Shown: positions 16,015-23,272 of the stretch, one piece after another | How the letters are laid out: every line of letters begins with the position of its first letter | How positions within the stretch are numbered: position 1 is the first letter of the stretch | DNA from: a virus | Direction: 5' to 3' (one strand) | Length of the DNA stretch: 23,272 nucleotides | IMG/VR virus record: IMGVR_UViG_3300037427_000054 | Location: 1-23,272 of that record | Made by a program: the position numbers and the translations under genes | The notes under the pieces: model-generated | What the model was told of the DNA's origin: nothing | The model's database searches: none | The model's input: only the letters and a program-made list of their open reading frames with translations

Positions 16015-19000
16015 CTACTTTTTGTTTTTACGTTTTGGTCTTTGTATTAGTCCTCCTTTTGCTCTTTTTTCTCCAGTTCTTTCAAATGGATCATCTGCTT
16101 CTTCTTTTTGTTTTACTTTTTTATCAATAGCACTTTGTCCTCTATATGATTTATCTTTATCTCTTTTAACCCTATCTATAACTTCTTTTTGTTGTATTGA
16201 TGCTCGTTCTTTTTCCTCCCTAGAAGGTTTTCTTGAAGGAGATCCTTTTATAAAAATTTTAGGTTCTTTTTCTACCTTGCCATCAATAGTAGTAGTAGTT
16301 TTACCACTACCTAAGTTAGCATAAGTTTCATTAGTAAATGCTATAGTCTTAGCATATGCACCTTCTCCACCAAGTTTAAGAAGTTTATTTGCACCTGTTA
16401 CAATAACTTTTCCATAAGTCGGTAAATCATCATAAGCAAGTTTAACTTTCTTTTCCATTTCAGTTGTATCTATACCTTTAGCTTTAGCAAGTTCTATAGC
16501 AGCATAAGCATTAGCAACACCTGCTGCTCTAAAAAATCCATGCTTTCCTACTCCTTTAGGAGTAACTAAAGAATTTATTTCTTTATTCCAGTTATCTTCA
16601 GTCCAATCAGTAAAATCAAACTGTTCAGGATCTGCTCCCCAACCCGGAGGTGGATCTTTTCTATCTTTATCATCTCTACTACTAGAAACTTGTTGTTGAG
16701 TCTGTGTTGGTTTATTTAAAGACCAAGGTGGTTGAGTAAACTTTAAGTCAGTAGCAGGGCTTACAACACCATTAATAAAAGTAACTACCTTTGCTTCACC
16801 AGTTTGTCCATGATAATAAGTCATAGTAGTTTTATTTTGTTGGGATTGAGGTTGACCTTGACCTGTTTGATAAATAGGACTGCTTGGAGTAAATCCGGGA
16901 ACAGCATAATCTGCAGGATTAAAAGTTCTAGATTTTTCTATTTGTTGCATATCTGAACTAACACCACCATTGTCAAATCCAACAACACCACCTTGAGCTT
17001 TCTTTTCTTTCTTGTCTTTATCCCTTTGACCAAAAGCTATCATAGTCATATCTACTTCTACTGGCTCACCACCTATCCTACCTGTAGCTTCCATTTCTGC
17101 AAGACCACGCTTTGCTTCTGCACGTATATCTTCAAAAAACTTTACACCAAAATACTGAACAACATCTGCAGGAACAACATATTCACCATCACTTAATTGT
17201 GCAGGTATATCATCACGAACTTCTTTAGCTAATGATCCCGGAGGAATATCATTACCACTGACAGGATCTCTATCTAGTCCATCATCTTTCATTCCACCTT
17301 CTTCAAATAGGCTCATCTGTTGTTCCATGCTCATTCCACCTTTATTAAATTGACTAGGTACATTTTCTTGAATTTTATTTCTTTTAAAAATTCTATCTCG
17401 TGCTTCTCTAAGATTTTTAATAGCATCAGAATTATTAAGATCTGATTGTAATTTATTTAATCGTTGTATTGTTGGTGCATACTGTTTAGCAAATAATCTA
17501 TTTTGAAATTGATAACTTTCTACAGCATTTTTAAATTCTTGAGATTGTGGTCCAAACTGTCTTGCAACTTCACCAATTTTTCTTTGATAAGAACCTAACT
17601 CTTTTTGTTGTATATTACCAAACTCTCTAGCTTCTTTTTGTATAAGTTTAAATTCTGGAGTATCTCTAACAAGACGATCTAAGTCCATAATTTCTTTTTG
17701 TTCTTCTTGAGTAGGTCTGTATGGTTGAGGTAATCTTTTTGGAGTTTGTTGTGTAGCAATTGCTTGCTGTAATCTTTCTTGGAATCTTTCTCGGTCTTTT
17801 TTTATTAATGCATCCACACGAGGATTATTACTAAAATTTACATTAGCTTTATTTCTCAACATAGCTTCATACATTTTAGGATGCTTTTCTTTTATCATTC
17901 TCAGATGATTTTTTGCAAACTCTTCTTTTTGAGCATCAGTACGTTCTGGTACTTTAGATCCATCTGCAGCATAAACTGAATTAACTGCTTGAATAGGTGT
18001 AGCTTGTTTTGGAGCAGTTTGCTCTGCTTGTTTAATATTCTCTGGAACAAATGTACTAGCTACTTGCTCTGCTTGTTCTGGTGTTTCAACAGGTTGTGCT
18101 ACAGGTTGTGGAGGAGGTGGAGTTGGAGGTTGAGGTGCAGGTTGTTGCACAGGTTGTTGTACAAGTTGTTGTGTTGTAGTTGCAGATGCAGGAGGTGGAG
18201 TTGGAGTTGGAGCAAGTGCAGGAGTTGATACTGCAGGAGGAGTAATAGAGGTTGCAGGAGTAGCAACAGGAGCAGACTCTTTTGGAGAAACAATATTATC
18301 TGAAGAAGTATCTCCTCCTTCGTAAACAATCTTTCCGTCAACAACAGTGCCTTGATGAGCTTTAATAGGTTTTCTAAGTAATCCACCCATTTGTTGTTCC
18401 ATTGTTGTTCCACCTTTGTTAAATTTTGGTCTACCCATTGGTTCTTTAGTTTTTTCTACTACACCGGGATTTAAAGAAAAACCTTTTGGTCTTTGTGCAG
18501 GTGGTGTAGCAGATTCTACAAAACCTTTATACTGAGGATTGTCCTGTTTTAATTGATTAATCATTTTTGGAGTTACTTTATCAATTCTACGAACACCTAT
18601 TATTTCATTAACAGAAAAAGGTTTTACATTAATTTCTGCAAGTGATTTACTACTGCTTTGATTACCACCTAAACCTAATAATCTCTTATCTGAATATTTA
18701 GAGGAAACATCAAAAGCTCCTTCAATATCATCACCAACAAAAATAGTTAAATGAGTTATAGCACCTACTTCTTCTGGACCTCCTTTTAAAAAAGTATTAG
18801 GATCACCTATAATAAGTATATCACCACTTTTTATTTTTGATAAATCAATACTACCATCTTTTTTTAAATCAGCAATTTTTGTTCCATAGTCAATATATTT
18901 TCTTGCTCTAATTCTATCAAAACTATTAGAAGTTTCTAAAGGTTTTGCATTTACTTTTGTTAAAATATCGTGTATAAAAGCACTACACCAAAACCAAGAA

Positions 19001-20340
19001 CTTTCAGGATTATCAATATCTAACTCTTCTACAGTTTTTGCACCAGTTGCCTGTGTATAAAAATTATGTATAGCTTTTACTTGATTAGGATCATTTTCAT
19101 CTAAATTACCAACAAATCTATTTCTGCCAAGATCATATTCTCCAGTTTTTTCATTAAATATAAAGTTATCAAAATCATTAGGTGCATTTATTAAAAAACC
19201 TGATTCTATTACTGCTTGTATCATAGGAGCTTTTATATTAAAATACTCCATACTTTTTTGAACATCAGTAATATTTTTAGGATCTTGAAAAAGTTTATTT
19301 GTACCAGAAACTATTTCACTAACTTTAGTTTCTGGATTATACTCAACTGTTGTTTTTGAAAGTTCTTTTAGTCTATTAAACACAGAGTTCTTAACTCTAG
19401 CTTTAGCCATTTCTACTGTTTCACTTAAACCAGAAAACCTTTTTATTCTTTTTACTTCTTCCTGACGTTCTTTTAAAGTTTGACCAGTAGGTTCTCCTAA
19501 AAAACCTAGTGGTTGATTTTTATCTGTCTGTTGAAACTTTAAGTTAGTATAAACTTCAGGATCTACTCTTTTATATTTATCAAATTGCCCTTCTTGAAAA
19601 GGAGCAGAAGTTAGTGGTTTAGCTATTTTATTATTATCTCCACCACTGCTCATGTCTACAGATTCTTGAAAAGTTTTTGTTTCTGCAGGAGCTTCTTTTG
19701 CTTCACCCTTGTAACCAAGACCTTTAAAGTTACCTTTTTCTTTTGCTGCAGATACACCAGTGTCAGGAGTAAACTTACCTGCTACACCATAACCACCCTG
19801 ATTAAATGCTTGTTGTGTTTGTTCGTTTTGTGTAATATAATTTTTTATACTATCTAACACTTTTTTTTGTTCTAAAGTATACAAATTATCTTTTGTTTTT
19901 TTATCAAACTGGTTAAATACATATCCTCTAAGTAATTCAGGATAACCTGTTCTTTCCGACCAATTATTAAAATCCCTCTTTTCTCCTAAATTATTTTTAT
20001 GGTAATTATATCTATTTAACATATCTTCTTTAGAAATTAATTTTTTAAATTCTTCATATTTTTTAGAGAGATATTTATCTTTATTAATAATATGATGAGA
20101 TATAATATCACCTGCTATATCTTCAGGTCTTACATCTTTAAATATCTGCAAACCATATTCGCCAATAGGTAAATTTTTAGGCCTAGGATTTTCTAAAGAA
20201 CCCACTTCCTCTGGAGGAAAATGTTCTAAATAATAAGGACTATTTTTGTCTAAAGTTTCTATAATACTATAAGGATAATTTTTTAAAATAGGATACATTT
20301 TTTTTGCTGTATCATATTTATTTTTTATTTGTTTAGACAT
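16015..20340 (-). CDS. Giant modular virion protein with NlpC/P60-type peptidase domain
   Basis: The protein has 1441 residues. In order: a helical N-terminal module (about 30-170, with RTGYPELLRGYVFNQF); FNQGG at 179-183; a Lys-rich helical part; a probable NlpC/P60 (TIGR02594-like) cell-wall peptidase domain at about 425-600, with WFWCSAF (Cys452), KSGDILII, ITHLTIFVGD (His530) and LGLGGNQS (Asn560); FNKGG at 640 followed by MEQQM; a Pro/Ala/Thr/Gln-rich linker at about 690-795; a charged helical region (about 800-995); FNKGG at 998, again followed by MEQQM; a folded block DIPAQLSDGEYVVPADVV (from about 1043); FDNGG at 1122; and a very basic C-terminus. It probably acts in the virion, opening peptidoglycan during entry, or less likely as a lysis enzyme. 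The 8-base overlap with the upstream gene and weak AGAGA suggest coupled translation. Peptidase assignment is from motifs only. Confidence 0.8.
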   Translation of the reverse strand: MSKQIKNKYDTAKKMYPILKNYPYSIIETLDKNSPYYLEHFPPEEVGSLENPRPKNLPIGEYGLQIFKDVRPEDIAGDIISHHIINKDKYLSKKYEEFKKLISKEDMLNRYNYHKNNLGEKRDFNNWSERTGYPELLRGYVFNQFDKKTKDNLYTLEQKKVLDSIKNYITQNEQTQQAFNQGGYGVAGKFTPDTGVSAAKEKGNFKGLGYKGEAKEAPAETKTFQESVDMSSGGDNNKIAKPLTSAPFQEGQFDKYKRVDPEVYTNLKFQQTDKNQPLGFLGEPTGQTLKERQEEVKRIKRFSGLSETVEMAKARVKNSVFNRLKELSKTTVEYNPETKVSEIVSGTNKLFQDPKNITDVQKSMEYFNIKAPMIQAVIESGFLINAPNDFDNFIFNEKTGEYDLGRNRFVGNLDENDPNQVKAIHNFYTQATGAKTVEELDIDNPESSWFWCSAFIHDILTKVNAKPLETSNSFDRIRARKYIDYGTKIADLKKDGSIDLSKIKSGDILIIGDPNTFLKGGPEEVGAITHLTIFVGDDIEGAFDVSSKYSDKRLLGLGGNQSSSKSLAEINVKPFSVNEIIGVRRIDKVTPKMINQLKQDNPQYKGFVESATPPAQRPKGFSLNPGVVEKTKEPMGRPKFNKGGTTMEQQMGGLLRKPIKAHQGTVVDGKIVYEGGDTSSDNIVSPKESAPVATPATSITPPAVSTPALAPTPTPPPASATTTQQLVQQPVQQPAPQPPTPPPPQPVAQPVETPEQAEQVASTFVPENIKQAEQTAPKQATPIQAVNSVYAADGSKVPERTDAQKEEFAKNHLRMIKEKHPKMYEAMLRNKANVNFSNNPRVDALIKKDRERFQERLQQAIATQQTPKRLPQPYRPTQEEQKEIMDLDRLVRDTPEFKLIQKEAREFGNIQQKELGSYQRKIGEVARQFGPQSQEFKNAVESYQFQNRLFAKQYAPTIQRLNKLQSDLNNSDAIKNLREARDRIFKRNKIQENVPSQFNKGGMSMEQQMSLFEEGGMKDDGLDRDPVSGNDIPPGSLAKEVRDDIPAQLSDGEYVVPADVVQYFGVKFFEDIRAEAKRGLAEMEATGRIGGEPVEVDMTMIAFGQRDKDKKEKKAQGGVVGFDNGGVSSDMQQIEKSRTFNPADYAVPGFTPSSPIYQTGQGQPQSQQNKTTMTYYHGQTGEAKVVTFINGVVSPATDLKFTQPPWSLNKPTQTQQQVSSSRDDKDRKDPPPGWGADPEQFDFTDWTEDNWNKEINSLVTPKGVGKHGFFRAAGVANAYAAIELAKAKGIDTTEMEKKVKLAYDDLPTYGKVIVTGANKLLKLGGEGAYAKTIAFTNETYANLGSGKTTTTIDGKVEKEPKIFIKGSPSRKPSREEKERASIQQKEVIDRVKRDKDKSYRGQSAIDKKVKQKEEADDPFERTGEKRAKGGLIQRPKRKNKK
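17960..18281 (-). repeat. Proline/glutamine-rich low-complexity linker
   Basis: Within the 1441-residue protein, about residues 687-794 are dominated by Pro, Ala, Thr and Gln, with runs such as PTPTPPPASATTTQQ and QQPVQQPAPQPP. The DNA shows matching short imperfect repeats (GGTTGTTG and GGAGGTGGAG types on the plus strand). It is probably a disordered flexible tether between the peptidase half and the helical half. Such DNA is prone to slippage, so its length may vary among relatives. Confidence 0.8.
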
Positions 20341-20539
20341 TATCTCTCTTTGAATTTAACTCATCTCTAAGATATTTCATTCTACGTAAACAAGCAATAG
20401 ATCCCTGTAGTTTATAGACCATAGAAACTTCTGTTGCTTGCTCTAGTGATTTATGTTGTTTAGCTATAGCATCATCTATATATTCTACAAACGCATCCCA
20501 TAGCTCTTTGTCAGTAGTAAGTTTTCTTAATGTTATCAT
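20333..20539 (-). CDS. Small conserved-looking helical protein
   Basis: This 68-residue protein, MITLRKLTTDKELWDAFVEY and onward, is predicted almost wholly helical, with one central stretch VSMVYKLQGSIACLRRMKYL resembling a helical hairpin. Its start shares a base with the portal stop (TAATG), and its stop overlaps the next start by eight bases, so translation of three genes is linked. No Shine-Dalgarno is visible. The tight coupling to portal suggests a head-assembly or packaging accessory protein. I do not recognise a family, and the function is unknown. Confidence 0.7.
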   Translation of the reverse strand: MITLRKLTTDKELWDAFVEYIDDAIAKQHKSLEQATEVSMVYKLQGSIACLRRMKYLRDELNSKRDNV

Positions 20540-22647
20540 TATTGTATAGGTCCTTGATTACCAGTAAAGCCTTCTTCTTCTGGAGTTGGCACTGATCCTG
20601 TACCTATTGTACCACCACCAGATCCTTGTGTGTCTTCTACCTGTCCACCTGCAGGAGCAGGAGGTTGTGGCTGTCCTTGTTGTGGTGGAGGTGCAGGTGG
20701 TGGATTAGCTTCTTGAAACTTCTTGAGTATCTCTGCCTGTACAGCAGCTTGACTCATGGAGTTACCTACTTTATCAGGATCAAGATCCATACTCTTTGCA
20801 ATCTCTCTAACAATGTAATCCATTCTGGCAAAAGGAGCGAGAGCAGGATTAGATACTGTCTGCATAAACTGCATCAATCTCTGGCTTCTAACTTCATTCA
20901 TCATTAAACTTTCTGTACCTTGAGCTTTAACTTCAAGATCACCTTTAATCTCTGGATCAAAGTCAAACTGCATATTAAAGCTAAAGAATGCTTTACCCAA
21001 AGGTCCTAGTAGATAGTCATCTACATTCTTAATGACATTACGAATAGAACCATTAGCTGCATTCATCAGCATAGAAATACCTGATGCAGTTCTACCTACA
21101 CCCTGTATGCCTGTTTGTCCATGAGCAAACGAAGGAAAACCAGTAGATTCATCTGCAAGAACTCTGGCTTTGTCAAACATCTGCATATTCTCATTAGATA
21201 CATTAGGAAATTTTGTTCCAAAGATCCCCTGTCCGGGAGCACCACCCTGTCTTCTAAAGACTTTTCCGGGATATACTGTAAGATCTTGTCCGGGAACTAG
21301 GTTAGTTTCATCAACTTCTATCAACAAGTTTCCTGATAGTGCAGCATTGTCTACTGACATACGCATGAAACCATTCATTAAAGTCTGTGTGTCATCCATG
21401 TTTTCTGCAATACCTACACCAAATATGTTGTAAGGATTCATCTCATAAGGTGTAGCATAGTAGGGTAGATAGGCAGGAGTAAATGGGTTCATTACTAAAC
21501 GTAACACACAGCCATTGCACAGCCATACATTAACACTTAACTGCTCTACATCTTTTAGTTCTTTAGGTATATCTACATCATATTGCTCTATAATTTCTCT
21601 ATCTACAAAACCCCAGAACTCTAATACTTCAAATCGTTGAGAATAATCATCTTCATTACTCTCATCCATTTCGTGTTCCCACCATTCTTTATTATAGTTT
21701 TCACCCATATCTAATGCTTTATCAATAGTATTCTCTCTAAAGAAAGGTCTACGTTTTAAAGCACGTAGTTGTGAACGAGACATCTTGTGTCTCTCTATAA
21801 CATATTCTGCCTCATCCATATTGTTTGCATCTGGATCAGGATAGAAGTTCCAGATAGAAACATTAGAAGTTTGTGGTACAGTTTTAAATACTGGTTCATA
21901 TTCACCTTCTTCATTCCAGTTAGGATATTCCTTATCAACTGCAAAAGGTCCTTTCATAACACCAGTACCAAATAAAGCAGCTTCAAAAGCAGCAGCTCTT
22001 AATTGTTTCTTAGCATTAGACTCTTCTAATTGATCATGTATTTTCTTTTCCATCTTCTTAGCTGCAATCATTGCAGGATGAAACTGTACAGCCGAAGGAC
22101 TTTTAGCAGGTTTAAAATCTAGATCTTCCTCAACTGCACTCAGATCCTCTGTAAGAGGTCCTACACGCTCATTAAATTCTGGAAGAGTTTCACCGGGTTT
22201 AAGTGTTCTTTCCCCCTCAGTAGCCTCCTCAGAGCCTCCTAGAGCCTCTTTGAGTTGAGGGTTAGTTTCCAAACTAACTGTATCTTCTACTCCCTCTGGT
22301 AAAACAGTGGGGTTAATACCTAATGGAAATCTATTTGCACCAAAGAGAACTTCTACAAGTTGACCATAAGCAGCAAGAACTTTTGTTTTAGTAACTTTAA
22401 CAAAAACTCTGGATTTTTCTGTGGAAGTGAATTGAACTTCTGGACTGTAAAGACCTCTGTAATTTCTGTAAGCTTGTATCCACCTTTCTTCATCAGATCT
22501 TCTTGCTGTTTCTGCTTTGTTATATTTTTCTTTAACAAACTTTTCTATCTGACCTGCAGGTTCATCTCTAAAATCATCTACATTAATATCATCTAGGGCT
22601 GCAGACTCTTCAGCATCCATTGCCATCTGTTCTATATCTTCTGCCAT
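20539..22647 (-). CDS. Portal protein
   Basis: The 702-residue protein lies directly downstream of the terminase and has the size and layout of P22-like podovirus portals. An acidic N-terminus is followed by a helical clip/wing region (EERWIQAYRNYRGLY, then FVKVTKTKVLAAYGQLVEVLF). A central part holds NVSIWNFYPDPDANNMDEAEYVIERH, a hallmark pattern of phage portals. Then come QTLMNGFMRMSVDNAALSGN and, further on, a stem/crown-like helical region. The last 70 residues are Pro/Gln/Gly-rich (PPPAPPPQQGQPQPP) and probably disordered. Twelve copies would form the DNA-entry vertex, docking terminase and later the adaptor. AAGGAT lies nine bases from the upstream stop and supports the ATG start. No frameshift or missing part is apparent. 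Confidence 0.9.
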   Translation of the reverse strand: MAEDIEQMAMDAEESAALDDINVDDFRDEPAGQIEKFVKEKYNKAETARRSDEERWIQAYRNYRGLYSPEVQFTSTEKSRVFVKVTKTKVLAAYGQLVEVLFGANRFPLGINPTVLPEGVEDTVSLETNPQLKEALGGSEEATEGERTLKPGETLPEFNERVGPLTEDLSAVEEDLDFKPAKSPSAVQFHPAMIAAKKMEKKIHDQLEESNAKKQLRAAAFEAALFGTGVMKGPFAVDKEYPNWNEEGEYEPVFKTVPQTSNVSIWNFYPDPDANNMDEAEYVIERHKMSRSQLRALKRRPFFRENTIDKALDMGENYNKEWWEHEMDESNEDDYSQRFEVLEFWGFVDREIIEQYDVDIPKELKDVEQLSVNVWLCNGCVLRLVMNPFTPAYLPYYATPYEMNPYNIFGVGIAENMDDTQTLMNGFMRMSVDNAALSGNLLIEVDETNLVPGQDLTVYPGKVFRRQGGAPGQGIFGTKFPNVSNENMQMFDKARVLADESTGFPSFAHGQTGIQGVGRTASGISMLMNAANGSIRNVIKNVDDYLLGPLGKAFFSFNMQFDFDPEIKGDLEVKAQGTESLMMNEVRSQRLMQFMQTVSNPALAPFARMDYIVREIAKSMDLDPDKVGNSMSQAAVQAEILKKFQEANPPPAPPPQQGQPQPPAPAGGQVEDTQGSGGGTIGTGSVPTPEEEGFTGNQGPIQ

Positions 22648-22656
22648 ATTTTATCC

Positions 22657-23272
22657 TTAATATCCAAATGTTGCGTCTGCTGCTTGAAATCCAGTTTTTT
22701 GTGTATTTGGATTGTAATCAAACAAACTACTTCTTGGTCTTGTCATAACACCATAACGTAAAGCATCATAAAGGTGGTCTTCTGATTTAGTATCTACATC
22801 CTCTGAATTATTTTTATCTAGAGGAACAGAAGGAAGCTGAGAGATAGTATGAATACACGTATTAAAAAAGACCAGTCTAGGTTGTTCAGTAAACTCATCA
22901 ACTTGTAATCTCCTGTGTATTTCATTTTTACCTGCTATTCTACTTCCTCTACTTCTGTCTGATGGTCGCCATCTGCAACCTTTTATAATCATCTGCTCTG
23001 CTAGTGAAGGTCCTGTGTCACCTCTTTTGTGCCAGAGAGAACTATCTAGTACACCATAACGTATTGTTCCATCTTCTTGTTCTGCTTCTAGTACTAGATC
23101 TGCTAAATCAGTTGCTAATACTTTTGAAACATACAATTCTCTATAAACAACTAGTTGTTCATCAGGAGCGACTGCAAACCATAGAACCCCTGTATGACTT
23201 CCGTAACCATAGTCACAGGCTCTGAACTTAGTCCAACCAGTAGGTATATCGTAAGGCTCAACAACATGAGTG
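22657..23272 (-). CDS. terL: Terminase large subunit, C-terminal nuclease part (cut by right edge)
   Basis: The frame is open to the right edge, so the N-terminal ATPase part is outside; 205 residues are visible. The RNase H-like nuclease shows its acidic motifs: FRACDYGYGSHTG with Asp at 23212-23214, GVLDSSLW with Asp at 23044-23046, and EDHLYDALRYG with Asp at 22765-22767. These residues would bind two metals and cut concatemeric DNA at packaging. The next gene is the portal, nine bases away, the classic order. An in-frame TTG at 23134-23136 could be mistaken for a start, but strong homology-type sequence continues upstream, so it is internal. The end (after RPRSSLFDYNPN) is short and may contact the portal. 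Confidence 0.9.
   Translation of the reverse strand, partial: THVVEPYDIPTGWTKFRACDYGYGSHTGVLWFAVAPDEQLVVYRELYVSKVLATDLADLVLEAEQEDGTIRYGVLDSSLWHKRGDTGPSLAEQMIIKGCRWRPSDRSRGSRIAGKNEIHRRLQVDEFTEQPRLVFFNTCIHTISQLPSVPLDKNNSEDVDTKSEDHLYDALRYGVMTRPRSSLFDYNPNTQKTGFQAADATFGY

Noticed and set aside
18099-18413. Leu/Gln-rich 104-residue minus-strand frame inside the giant gene
   Set aside because: It is an out-of-frame reading of the proline/glutamine-rich linker; its low complexity comes from the DNA repeats.
22657-23136. A separate 159-residue gene starting at TTG 23134
   Set aside because: The frame stays open upstream to the window edge and includes the first terminase nuclease motif, so the TTG is an internal Leu codon.

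Overview
The window is an AT-rich stretch of a tailed-phage genome. It holds the morphogenesis (head, neck, tail, fibre) module of a podovirus-like phage, with every convincing gene on the minus strand, so transcription runs from high to low coordinates. AT richness, ELN[IL]xDGVT-type fibre repeats, LamG-like and DUF7483-like adhesin domains, and a portal/scaffold/capsid style that I know mainly from marine viromes all suggest a marine phage. The host may be an AT-rich marine bacterium such as SAR11 or SAR116, and HMO-2011-like podoviruses are a possible kin group. Host and kinship are inference; the head-to-tail gene order is read directly from the sequence.

In transcription order: the C-terminal nuclease part of the large terminase (cut by the right edge); the portal; a 68-residue protein; a 1441-residue multidomain protein carrying a probable NlpC/P60 cell-wall peptidase domain; a scaffold-like acidic coiled-coil protein; a 248-base non-coding gap; the major capsid protein; a probable capsid decoration protein; a short gap with an intrinsic-terminator-like hairpin; a neck/adaptor candidate; a probable beta-propeller tail hub/nozzle protein; a 983-residue repeat-rich tail fibre; a 120-residue structural protein; two tandem LamG-like adhesins, one with an extra Fn3 domain; a 677-residue protein built of six related units; a protein ending in a tail-fibre assembly chaperone-like domain; three small proteins, two of them with one membrane segment (lysis candidates); and a long virion-type protein running off the left edge.

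Genes are packed with gaps of a few bases, SD sequences overlapping upstream stops, or TAATG stop/start overlaps. The only sizeable non-coding stretch (14850-15097) carries a near-consensus sigma70-type promoter just after the scaffold stop and a repeat-rich leader before the capsid gene. With the hairpin after the decoration gene, this suggests a separately boosted capsid plus decoration transcription unit inside the longer late operon.

The most unusual content is the large modular protein between portal and scaffold. It combines a cell-wall peptidase domain, proline-rich and helical segments, and recurring F-N-[KQ]-G-G motifs; a related motif also occurs in the long protein at the left edge. 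I see no tRNA, CRISPR array, integrase or insertion sequence. No gene-free stretch exceeds 300 bases.
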